Assembly (NCBI RefSeq): GCF_024734385.1
Contig: NZ_JANHAP010000014.1
Location: forward strand, 1-64,000
DNA from: Dasania sp. GY-MA-18
GTDB taxonomy: Bacteria > Pseudomonadota > Gammaproteobacteria > Pseudomonadales > Dasaniaceae
Length of the DNA stretch: 64,000 nt
Direction: 5' to 3'
Part shown: positions 27,076 to 34,641 of the stretch, in pieces
How the letters are laid out: each line of letters opens with the position of its first letter
Numbering within the stretch: the first letter of the stretch is position 1
The notes under the pieces: model-generated
The model's input: the letters and a program-made list of their open reading frames with translations, nothing else
What the model was told of the DNA's origin: nothing
Databases searched by the model: none
Translations under genes and position numbers: made by a program

Positions 27076-28102
27076 CTTGGGTGTGCTCTGTTTCTAAGGT
27101 GGCATTTATATGCGAGCTAATAATTTGTGCTAAAGCAGCATGCCCGCGTTTGTTGAAGTGGATAAAGTCGCTAAAGTATTCTGGTTTTCCATTCATTACA
27201 GTTCTAGAGTCTATCAGTTCAATTTCGTGCTTTTTAGCAATATCCAGCAGTAATGAGTTATATTGGTCAAGTGTTTTTACCCAGCCTGTAGGGGATAAGT
27301 AGCTGTTGTATTTAACAAAGTTAGTTCGCTCGGAGTAATGCATATTGGCTAAATTACTCAAATCATGAGAAACAGAAAAATTCGTTAAGATGGGTGTGAT
27401 GTTCAATTCCCTGCAGGTGTTAATAAATGAAATAATTCGATTTTCGAAGTCTGTAGCCATTGATGGTGGGAGTTCTTCTTTTAGCAATCCTGATAGCTTA
27501 ATATTGCCGCCAATGTAATCTGATAGGTGAGTGTATAGTGAGGTTTGTTGCAGCCATTTAGTAAGATAATCGGTATTTATAATTGCATGATTTTTAGGTG
27601 GAGGCACTCTTGAGCTTGTTAGCAATTTTTGTTGATTAGATATTTCAAGACTCATTTGATACAGGATTGCATAGTCGGGCTGGTATGTTTTTGCGTATTT
27701 TCTGAGTAGCTGAATATTTTCATTGATTAACATTCCTGGGCCACTACCATTTATTGTTTCACAGTTACCCGTTGTGCTTATTGCTTTACAAATAAGATTA
27801 GGAAATATGTCTTTGGCTGGGGTTCGACCACCTACTGCATGGGATGACGATGCAATCCATAGCCGCAGCTGGGTTGTTTTTTTGGGGAGGATTATTCTAC
27901 TCTTAAATGGAAAGGCCTCTGTCGGGCCAAACTTTGGGCTAAGTTGAGGGGAGGAATATTCTTTTTCTTGAGGTGCTTTGGTGCCGAGTATAGGGGTTGT
28001 ATACCCTAGGTTATAGTGTCGATATTCAAGCAGTAACTCAGCACAGATAATGAGCGCAGCAATTGTAAAAATGTATGCATAAAATAATTTAATAGCATTC
28101 AT
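27065..28102 (-). CDS. SGNH-fold protein, partner of the MBOAT acyltransferase
   Basis: This 345-aa protein has one N-terminal membrane segment (about 7-25) and then a periplasmic SGNH/GDSL-like domain. The block LRLWIASSSHAVGG near 80 should carry the nucleophilic Ser, GSGP near 120 the oxyanion Gly, and DFIHFNKRGHAALAQ near 310 the Asp-His pair. Like AlgJ/AlgX or PatB it could take the acetyl group from the MBOAT protein and put it on the polymer. The start overlaps the upstream glycosyltransferase stop by 14 bp. Confidence 0.78.
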   Translation of the reverse strand: MNAIKLFYAYIFTIAALIICAELLLEYRHYNLGYTTPILGTKAPQEKEYSSPQLSPKFGPTEAFPFKSRIILPKKTTQLRLWIASSSHAVGGRTPAKDIFPNLICKAISTTGNCETINGSGPGMLINENIQLLRKYAKTYQPDYAILYQMSLEISNQQKLLTSSRVPPPKNHAIINTDYLTKWLQQTSLYTHLSDYIGGNIKLSGLLKEELPPSMATDFENRIISFINTCRELNITPILTNFSVSHDLSNLANMHYSERTNFVKYNSYLSPTGWVKTLDQYNSLLLDIAKKHEIELIDSRTVMNGKPEYFSDFIHFNKRGHAALAQIISSHINATLETEHTQDDI

Positions 28103-29198
28103 GATAGAGGCTTGTATAGAGTTCAGTCATTTTTTCGACGGTAAATTTATTTTGAAAGCTGGTTCTCGCAGCTTCTCCCATCGCAACCCTTTTTCCTGGT
28201 AAATTAGTGATATTTATTACAGCTTTATAAAAAGCATCAGAGTTCCTGTTGGGTGTTATGTAGCCATTGAATTCATTAGTGATGATTTCAGGGTTTCCTC
28301 CAACATCAGTCACTATACAAGGTTTAGCACAAGCCATAGCTTCCAGCAGTGTCATTGAGGTTCCCTCGCTAAGAGAAGATAGTAAAAATATATCTATCAG
28401 CTGGAAGTAGCTCTTAGGGTTAACGATAAAGCCTGTAAATAACACTTTATCTTTAACGCCTTCATTTATTGCATGTTGCTCTAGTTCAGCCCGTATGGGG
28501 CCATCACCAACAATGATCAGTTTTAGATTTGAGTTTTCTTTGGCTGCTTTGGCAAAGGCTGAAATCATCATGTGCTGGTTCTTAATGGGATCCAGCCTGG
28601 CGACGGTGCCCAGCAGAATGTCACTGGGCGATAGCTCTAATTCTTTCCGGAGCGCGGTGGTGTCGTCATTGGCGCTAGGGGAGCTGGCTAGCCCATTATA
28701 GATAACCTGCACTTTGTTTTTAGGGAAATTCTCATATTTTATCAAGGCTTGTTTGGTGGCCTCTGAGATCGCGACTATGGCTTTGGTGCGCAAGGTGAGC
28801 AGAGGGTTAATGATAAAACGCTTCCATTTATAACTGTCAGGATAAAAGCGGCCGTGCTCAGTAAAGATAACTTCAACCTTTGTGCCTAAGGCTGCGAATA
28901 CGCCATAAATATAAGGGGTGTATTGGTGGCAGTGCAGTATGTCAAAACCTCCGGTGTCTATCAGTTTTTTTAATGCTGCAATTAGACGGTAGTCAAAGCC
29001 GGGCTTGCGGTTTAAAACATAGACTTTATGGCCTTGCTGTTGCAGCTTTAAGCCTAGCTCCCCAATCTTGTTGTCTATACAGGCAATGGCGGTTTCATAG
29101 TTGTTGGGGTTGGTGTTTTCAACCAGCTGACATATTACCTGCTCGGTGCCGCCTATAGCCATATCAAAGGTGACGTGTAGGATTTTTTTCTTAGCCAT
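28089..29198 (-). CDS. GT4-family glycosyltransferase
   Basis: This 369-aa retaining glycosyltransferase has a GT-B fold. The N-terminal acceptor domain has FDMAIGGTEQVICQL and the HCHQYTPYIYG motif. The C-terminal donor domain has LLGTVARLDPIKNQHMMISAF, LIIVGDGPIRAELE and the E-x7-E signature LSSLSEGTSMTLLEAMACAKP. It resembles the sugar transferases tied to exosortase loci (TIGR03088). Cytoplasmic, it adds one sugar to the lipid-linked repeat unit. It overlaps both neighbours (8 and 14 bp). Confidence 0.9.
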   Translation of the reverse strand: MAKKKILHVTFDMAIGGTEQVICQLVENTNPNNYETAIACIDNKIGELGLKLQQQGHKVYVLNRKPGFDYRLIAALKKLIDTGGFDILHCHQYTPYIYGVFAALGTKVEVIFTEHGRFYPDSYKWKRFIINPLLTLRTKAIVAISEATKQALIKYENFPKNKVQVIYNGLASSPSANDDTTALRKELELSPSDILLGTVARLDPIKNQHMMISAFAKAAKENSNLKLIIVGDGPIRAELEQHAINEGVKDKVLFTGFIVNPKSYFQLIDIFLLSSLSEGTSMTLLEAMACAKPCIVTDVGGNPEIITNEFNGYITPNRNSDAFYKAVINITNLPGKRVAMGEAARTSFQNKFTVEKMTELYTSLYHECY

Positions 29199-31089
29199 TT
29201 GTGTGCTCGTTATTCATGTAACGTTGCCACCATAGCTCAAACATTAGCATAGACCAAAGCTCGCTGGAGTAGTCCCGTTGTTTGTTTTGATGTTGTTGCC
29301 ACAGGCTGTTGATGGCTTCTACTTTGAAAAACTGCGATAACCCTGAGTCTTTGTTTAATAGTTTTTGCTCGGCAATATCTTTTATTTCGTCTCTTAGCCA
29401 TTCAGCTAAGGGTACGGAAAATCCCATTTTTTTTCGGTACAAAATTTCTTTTGGTAGTAGTTTGGCAAAGGTTTTTTTAAGAGCGTATTTTTTTTCACCA
29501 TTATTGTATTTTAGTTGAGCTGGCATTTGGGCAGCAAGTTCTATCACTTTGTGGTCAAGTATGGGGGCTCGTACTTCTAGCGAGTTAGCCATGCTCATGC
29601 GGTCAACTTTTACCAGTATATCGCCTGTTAGGTAAGTCTTAATATCGGTATATAGGATTTTAGCCAGATGATTGTTGCCATCAGACTTATGGTAGTAGCT
29701 CTCGGTAATAGAAGATGGGTGATAGCCAGCGAGAGTAGCTTTAGTTTGCTCATTGACTAGTTGATTCCAAGTGTCATCGGACATAAAGGCATTAGTCATG
29801 TAAAAGCCATGGGCTGCATCTTTGCTAAGGGTGTTGAGCAAGGTGCTGGCTTTTTTGAATAGCCGATGATTAATTTTTGCGGATGCCTTTGCCAGAGGCG
29901 GAAAAATTGTATGGCGAATAAAACCGGGGAAAAGGTTGCGTAGCCGATTCTCTATGTTATCGATATGATACTTGTTGTAGCCAGCAAAGCTCTCGTCGCC
30001 ACCATCGCCAGCTAAGGCTACAGTGACTTGTTGCCTGGCTAATTCTGAAACAAAGTAAGTGGGGACTAAAGAGGGGTCGGCAAAAGGCTCATCAAAAAAG
30101 CTAGCTATGTGCTCTAGCCGTTCGCGGACGTTGCTTTTAACGGTAAACTCATGGTGATCAGTATTGAACAGTTCAGCAACTTGCTTGGCGTATTTAACTT
30201 CATCGAATTTTTCGGAGTCAAAACCTATAGAGCAAGTAGTGACGGGTTTATCGCTATTTTTAGCCATCAGTCCAACAATGCCGCTGGAATCCACGCCGCC
30301 GCTTAAAAATGCACCTAAGGGTACATCGCTAACCATACGTTGCTGGGTGCAGTGGTTAAGCTGCTGGTAGAGTTGCTCAAAGTTCTCCTCTTCGCTGAGG
30401 CTGTTTTCATGGGCAAATGAAACATCCCAGTACTCTTCGATATGCTGACCATTTTGGTCTACTGTCATCATGTGGCCAGGTTTTAATTTGTAAATATCCT
30501 GGAATATGGTTTTAGGGTCGGGCACATATTGATAGCTGAAGTAGTCATACACAGCCTGTTGATTGATGACTTTGGGAATGTTGTTAACTTCAAGTATGGC
30601 TTTGATTTCTGAGCCAAAAACAAAGCGATCGTCTTTTTGAAAGTAATACAGCGGTTTTTTACCTAGCCGGTCCCTAGCAAGCAGTAGGGTTTGCTGTTGT
30701 TTATCCCATAATGCAATGGCAAACATGCCATTGAGTTGCTTGATACAGTTTTTACCATCGCGTAAATACAGGGCAATAATAACTTCTGTATCTGTATGCG
30801 TTTTAAACTGGTAGCCCTCTGCCTGTAGCTCTTCGCGCAGCTCTTGGAAATTATAAATTTCGCCATTAAAAACCAGCACAATATTATTATCGCTAGAGTA
30901 CATGGGCTGATTGCCCGCCGCCGATAAGTCAATAATACTTAGCCGCCTGTGGCAGAGACCTATACGTTCATCCAGGTATTCGCCATGAGCATCGGGCCCT
31001 CTGTGGGCAATGGCATTGCCCATGGCGACTAAGGTATTGCTGTCGCCAGTGGGGCTATGAAAACGTGTAAAACCTGCTATTCCGCACAT
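29191..31089 (-). CDS. Asparagine-synthase-type amidotransferase, XrtA-associated
   Basis: This 632-aa glutamine-dependent amidotransferase has the N-terminal class II glutaminase with catalytic Cys2 (MCGIAGF), HRRLSIIDLSAAGNQPM and NGEIYNFQELR. The synthetase domain from about 235 has the PP-loop GAFLSGGVDSSGIVGL and VALAGDGGDESFAGYNKY. It matches the AsnB-like family found in exosortase A loci (TIGR03108). There it may amidate a uronic acid carboxyl of the polymer instead of aspartate, which fits the dehydrogenase at 2796-4082. Free asparagine synthesis is the alternative. Confidence 0.92.
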   Translation of the reverse strand: MCGIAGFTRFHSPTGDSNTLVAMGNAIAHRGPDAHGEYLDERIGLCHRRLSIIDLSAAGNQPMYSSDNNIVLVFNGEIYNFQELREELQAEGYQFKTHTDTEVIIALYLRDGKNCIKQLNGMFAIALWDKQQQTLLLARDRLGKKPLYYFQKDDRFVFGSEIKAILEVNNIPKVINQQAVYDYFSYQYVPDPKTIFQDIYKLKPGHMMTVDQNGQHIEEYWDVSFAHENSLSEEENFEQLYQQLNHCTQQRMVSDVPLGAFLSGGVDSSGIVGLMAKNSDKPVTTCSIGFDSEKFDEVKYAKQVAELFNTDHHEFTVKSNVRERLEHIASFFDEPFADPSLVPTYFVSELARQQVTVALAGDGGDESFAGYNKYHIDNIENRLRNLFPGFIRHTIFPPLAKASAKINHRLFKKASTLLNTLSKDAAHGFYMTNAFMSDDTWNQLVNEQTKATLAGYHPSSITESYYHKSDGNNHLAKILYTDIKTYLTGDILVKVDRMSMANSLEVRAPILDHKVIELAAQMPAQLKYNNGEKKYALKKTFAKLLPKEILYRKKMGFSVPLAEWLRDEIKDIAEQKLLNKDSGLSQFFKVEAINSLWQQHQNKQRDYSSELWSMLMFELWWQRYMNNEHTNG

Positions 31090-31091
31090 GG

Positions 31092-32201
31092 TTATTGCTT
31101 TTGCTGCAGCAGTTGGGTGAATAAATCATAGTACTCTCTGGCCATTCGGGCGGCAGAGAAGTTATCTAACACATATTGTCGCCCAGCTTTGGCAAGTTGC
31201 TGGGCTTTGGCTTGGTCAAATAATAAAGTTTCCCAATACTGCTGTAAGGTTTCTTTGTCGCCATAGTCGGCGAGCAAGCCTGTTTGTTCGTGGGCCATTA
31301 ACTGGTCTATGCCGGGGATGTTATAGGCCGCTACAGGTATCTCCATGGCTAGTGCCTCCATAAGGCAGCGTGGAATGCCTTCGGAGGATGAAGTCATTAC
31401 AAACAAATCAAAGTCCCGTAATTGTTCAAGGCGATCTTGGCGAAACCCTAAGAATTTGATTGTATGACTGCAAGGCAGTTGCGCTGCACTGGCTTCTAGC
31501 TCGGCGCGGCTGTCGCCATCGCCTAAAAAGAGTAGCTGTAAATTGTCGTGCTGCGTTGATAGATTGGCGAAGATCTCTAGTATGTGATCTATTTTCTTGC
31601 GCGGTATCATTTGCCCGATAAAACCTATGGTTTTAATCTCGCTAGGCTTTGTTTGCTTGCTTTGTAAATAATGATCTACTTCTTTTAGGTCTACCCCATT
31701 TTGTATATAGCGCAACTTGTTGCGTGGCACGCCGTAACCTAGGCATTCATCAAAGAGTTGCTGGGATAGTGGAGCTACGGCATCAAAAAAGCGCAATAAA
31801 AAGGCCCCGGTGCGTATATAAGCTTTGAGCTTGAAGTCTTTGGCTTCGCCAAAACCGTGCGGAGTGCTAACGCATTTAATGCCAGCCTTTTTGGCAGCTA
31901 ATAACCCTAAAATATCTGATTTATAGCCGTGGGTATGGATAACGTCGATTTCACGCTCTTTGATCAAGTTGCATAGCTTGTTAACAGCGGAAAAGTCAAA
32001 ACGGCCATTGGTAGGGATTTCAAATGCCTTGCCCGTGCAATCTGGATATTGTTTAACAATTTCCAGGGTGCCCTGATGGGGCTCCACTGTCACCGCCATA
32101 TCACAGCGTACATCGGCTTGATCTAAATTGTTGGCTATGGCCAGTACCCAGCGCTCTGCGCCATAAAAACCAGTAGGGCAAATAAATTGCAGTATATTCA
32201 T
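31092..32201 (-). CDS. GT4-family glycosyltransferase
   Basis: This 369-aa GT-B glycosyltransferase shows an N-terminal FICPTGFYGAERWVLAIA and HTHGYKSDILGLLAA, then KTIGFIGQMIPRKKIDHILE, LLFLGDGDSRAELEA and the donor-site motif MTSSSEGIPRCLMEALAMEIP. It is a cytoplasmic enzyme that extends the lipid-linked unit. It sits 2 bp from asnB-like and 20 bp from the GT2 gene, in one operon. The sugar added cannot be told. Confidence 0.9.
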   Translation of the reverse strand: MNILQFICPTGFYGAERWVLAIANNLDQADVRCDMAVTVEPHQGTLEIVKQYPDCTGKAFEIPTNGRFDFSAVNKLCNLIKEREIDVIHTHGYKSDILGLLAAKKAGIKCVSTPHGFGEAKDFKLKAYIRTGAFLLRFFDAVAPLSQQLFDECLGYGVPRNKLRYIQNGVDLKEVDHYLQSKQTKPSEIKTIGFIGQMIPRKKIDHILEIFANLSTQHDNLQLLFLGDGDSRAELEASAAQLPCSHTIKFLGFRQDRLEQLRDFDLFVMTSSSEGIPRCLMEALAMEIPVAAYNIPGIDQLMAHEQTGLLADYGDKETLQQYWETLLFDQAKAQQLAKAGRQYVLDNFSAARMAREYYDLFTQLLQQKQ

Positions 32202-32221
32202 AAGGGGGTGCTTTTATTAGT

Positions 32222-33490
32222 TTATGCGTTCAATAAGCCGGCAAGTGAATCAAGTAGTAGCAGTAGTGTTACTACAAACAGTGCGCTGTTGATAAGAATG
32301 ATTTTAACACCTGCATATTGCTGATTCTGTTCGGCTTGCCTAGGTGAGGTCCAAGTAATTTGAATATTGCCCCTTAAGGCTTGAATAACCCCCATTAGCG
32401 AATAAAAATTAACCATTAAAAAATAGTAGGGGTAAAAAAACAGAGCAGGTATATCATCATTGTGTTTGATTGCGTTACCTATCATCGCCAGCCAGAAAAA
32501 GGCGACTTCTAAGACTACTAGCAATTGAAATACGGTGTAGTCGTGTAGTGATAAATACACCGAGCCTAATGCTGTGCCGCATAGGAATACCGGTATTAAC
32601 CAGCGTAGCAATTTGTGGGAAATAATCTCTAGGCTATAAATCCCCGTTTTAAAAGGGTTCATGACTGATTTAACTTTCATCAGACCGTTAAAGCTGCGGT
32701 TAACTATGCGCTCTTTACGTTTGGCTTCTTTGGCGAAGCTGGCAGCGGCCTCTTCATGGCAGATGGCCTCTTGGTCAAATATACCCCTATAGCCCATAGC
32801 AATAATTTGTAGCGGGTTAACAAAGTCGTTGATGTCGTCGGCAGCTAATGGGGTGTATAAAGATTTTCTAATGGCGTAGATTGCGCCATCCCCACCCACC
32901 ACTGAATGCAAGCGGCTCTCGATGTTCTTCATAAATATTTCATAGCGCCAATAGCTGTTTTCGCTTTCAGCGGCGGCGTTATCGTCGGCATTGCTATAAA
33001 GTGCTGCGCCCACTACATAGCCTACGCTGGGGTCATTAAAGCTGCGGACGATTTTTTGAATGGCGTCGGTCTGGTACATGGCGTTAGCATCTGAGAATAC
33101 CACTATATCGCCGTTGGCCTCGGGTATGGCTAAGTTAATGGCCGAGGTTTTGCCTAGGCGCCCCTCTTGCCGTATTAGCTTTACCCCCTGTTCGGCATAT
33201 TCTTTAATGGCTTCGTCGGTACCATCATCGGAGCCATCGGAGATAAAAATAAACTCGATTAGCTCCTTAGGGTAATCAATGGCCAGGCAATTGTTAATTT
33301 TGCTCTGTATGACTTCAACTTCGTTATAGCAGCTCACCAGCAGGCTGACCTTGGGGGTGATATCTTGAGCATCTATTGGCTGGGCGCGGCAGTATTTATC
33401 CAAAATAAGCAATAGCAGAGGGTAGCCCACATAGACATAGATGGGGATTATTAGGCTAATGATAGTGATTAACAGAATAGCGGTAGTCAT
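32222..33490 (-). CDS. Membrane GT2 glycosyltransferase
   Basis: This 422-aa processive-type family 2 glycosyltransferase has an N-terminal membrane helix, the GT-A domain from about 45 (VSLLVSCYNEVEVIQSK, FISDGSDDGTDEAI, VVFSDANAMY as the DxD motif) and three or four C-terminal membrane helices from about 290. A QxxRW-like motif is not present (HKLLRWLIPVFL is close). The ATG at 33490 is used because the longer frame begins with TTG. It is the first gene of the - strand series and divergent from another GT2 gene. Confidence 0.88.
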   Translation of the reverse strand: MTTAILLITIISLIIPIYVYVGYPLLLLILDKYCRAQPIDAQDITPKVSLLVSCYNEVEVIQSKINNCLAIDYPKELIEFIFISDGSDDGTDEAIKEYAEQGVKLIRQEGRLGKTSAINLAIPEANGDIVVFSDANAMYQTDAIQKIVRSFNDPSVGYVVGAALYSNADDNAAAESENSYWRYEIFMKNIESRLHSVVGGDGAIYAIRKSLYTPLAADDINDFVNPLQIIAMGYRGIFDQEAICHEEAAASFAKEAKRKERIVNRSFNGLMKVKSVMNPFKTGIYSLEIISHKLLRWLIPVFLCGTALGSVYLSLHDYTVFQLLVVLEVAFFWLAMIGNAIKHNDDIPALFFYPYYFLMVNFYSLMGVIQALRGNIQITWTSPRQAEQNQQYAGVKIILINSALFVVTLLLLLDSLAGLLNA

Positions 33491-33701
33491 TATTATAGTT
33501 GCCCACAATAGCAGGGTTTAGGTCACGTTAACTTAGGGTGTAGAATACTCGATTCCTTGTCATCTTTGCAGTGCTAATACTGTGCATATTGCCATTGTGC
33601 GACTAAAAAACTGTGTGTAGGCTGTTTTCGGTTTATTATTGCGGCTAATTATATCTATACCAATAATATTGCTCTGCTTGCTAAGCATTAGGTCAAAAAA
33701 G

Positions 33702-34634
33702 ATGTGTGTAATCTCAATTATTATCCCCGCTTATAATGAAGAAAAGTATATAGCGGGCACTCTAGCTGCCATCGAAGCTAATCCGCCTTTGTTACCCTAC
33801 GAGGTGATAGTGGTGGATAACGGGTCTAGCGATAAGACGCGGGAGTTGGTGAGGCGAGCTGGGGTTGTATTGGTGGACTGCCCAGTAGGATCAGTGGCCG
33901 CGGTACGCAATAAAGGGGTAGCGCAAGCTGCTGGCAGTGTGCTGGTGTTTATCGATGCCGATGTTGTGGTGGCAGCTGATTGGGGGCAGCGGCTGCAAGC
34001 TGTGGCCGAACGCTTAGCCCAGCAGCCTATGTTGGTAACGGGGTCGCGCTGTTTGCCAGTAGACAATAGTCATTGGTTAAATCGCTATTGGTTTGCCTAT
34101 TTAAATGAATACGAGGCTGCCTATATTAATTCTGGTCATTTAATTACGTCTAAGGCGTTGTTTGAGGCTATAGGGGGCTTTAATGCTGAGTTGGAAACAG
34201 CTGAGGATTATGATTTTTGTATGCGGGCCGTGCAGGCTGGTGCTGTATTGGAAAATAACAAGGCGCTAAAAGTGACCCATTATGGTTACCCCACCACAGT
34301 ATTGGCTTTTATGCGGCGCGAGCGTTGGCATGGTTCTGAGGATGTACAGTCGTGGGCTGCTTTTGCGGCTTCTAAAATGGCTTGGCTGGCCAGCTTGCAG
34401 TTGGCCGGGGTATTGCTGCTGCTGCTAGTGTTAATGGCTGGCGTTGGTGAGCTGGTCGTGCTGTATTTAATGCTGGCTTACGGCTTTTGTTTGGCGCTGA
34501 GTTTGATCAAGTTTCCCCTTAAAAAGCCCATGGCCTGGCTGGTGACCCCTTGGGTATTTTATTTTTATTTGTTGGGCCGCAGTTGGGCCGTGGTGGACCG
34601 GCTGTTACAGCTAGGCAAAAGCCGCTTAGCTTAA
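33702..34634 (+). CDS. GT2-family glycosyltransferase
   Basis: This 310-aa GT-A enzyme opens with VISIIIPAYNEEKYIAGTL and VIVVDNGSSDKTREL, has the DxD motif FIDADVVVAADW near 93, and FNAELETAEDYDFCMRA, the ED motif, near 178. Two C-terminal hydrophobic segments probably anchor it. AGG about 10 bases before the ATG at 33702 supports this start; the longer frame starts at a TTG. It stands alone on the + strand in the middle of a - strand region and converges with the next gene, sharing a hairpin with it. Confidence 0.88.
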   Translation: MCVISIIIPAYNEEKYIAGTLAAIEANPPLLPYEVIVVDNGSSDKTRELVRRAGVVLVDCPVGSVAAVRNKGVAQAAGSVLVFIDADVVVAADWGQRLQAVAERLAQQPMLVTGSRCLPVDNSHWLNRYWFAYLNEYEAAYINSGHLITSKALFEAIGGFNAELETAEDYDFCMRAVQAGAVLENNKALKVTHYGYPTTVLAFMRRERWHGSEDVQSWAAFAASKMAWLASLQLAGVLLLLLVLMAGVGELVVLYLMLAYGFCLALSLIKFPLKKPMAWLVTPWVFYFYLLGRSWAVVDRLLQLGKSRLA

Positions 34635-34641
34635 GCGGCTT
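34619..34641. terminator. Hairpin containing both stop codons of convergent genes
   Basis: AAGCCGCTTA-GCT-TAAGCGGCTT is a perfect 10-bp stem with a 3-nt loop. The TAA stops of the GT2 gene (34632-34634) and of the opposite gene (34626-34628) are the mirror parts of the stem, so the genes overlap tail to tail by 9 bp. T-runs on both sides are short. Confidence 0.65.
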
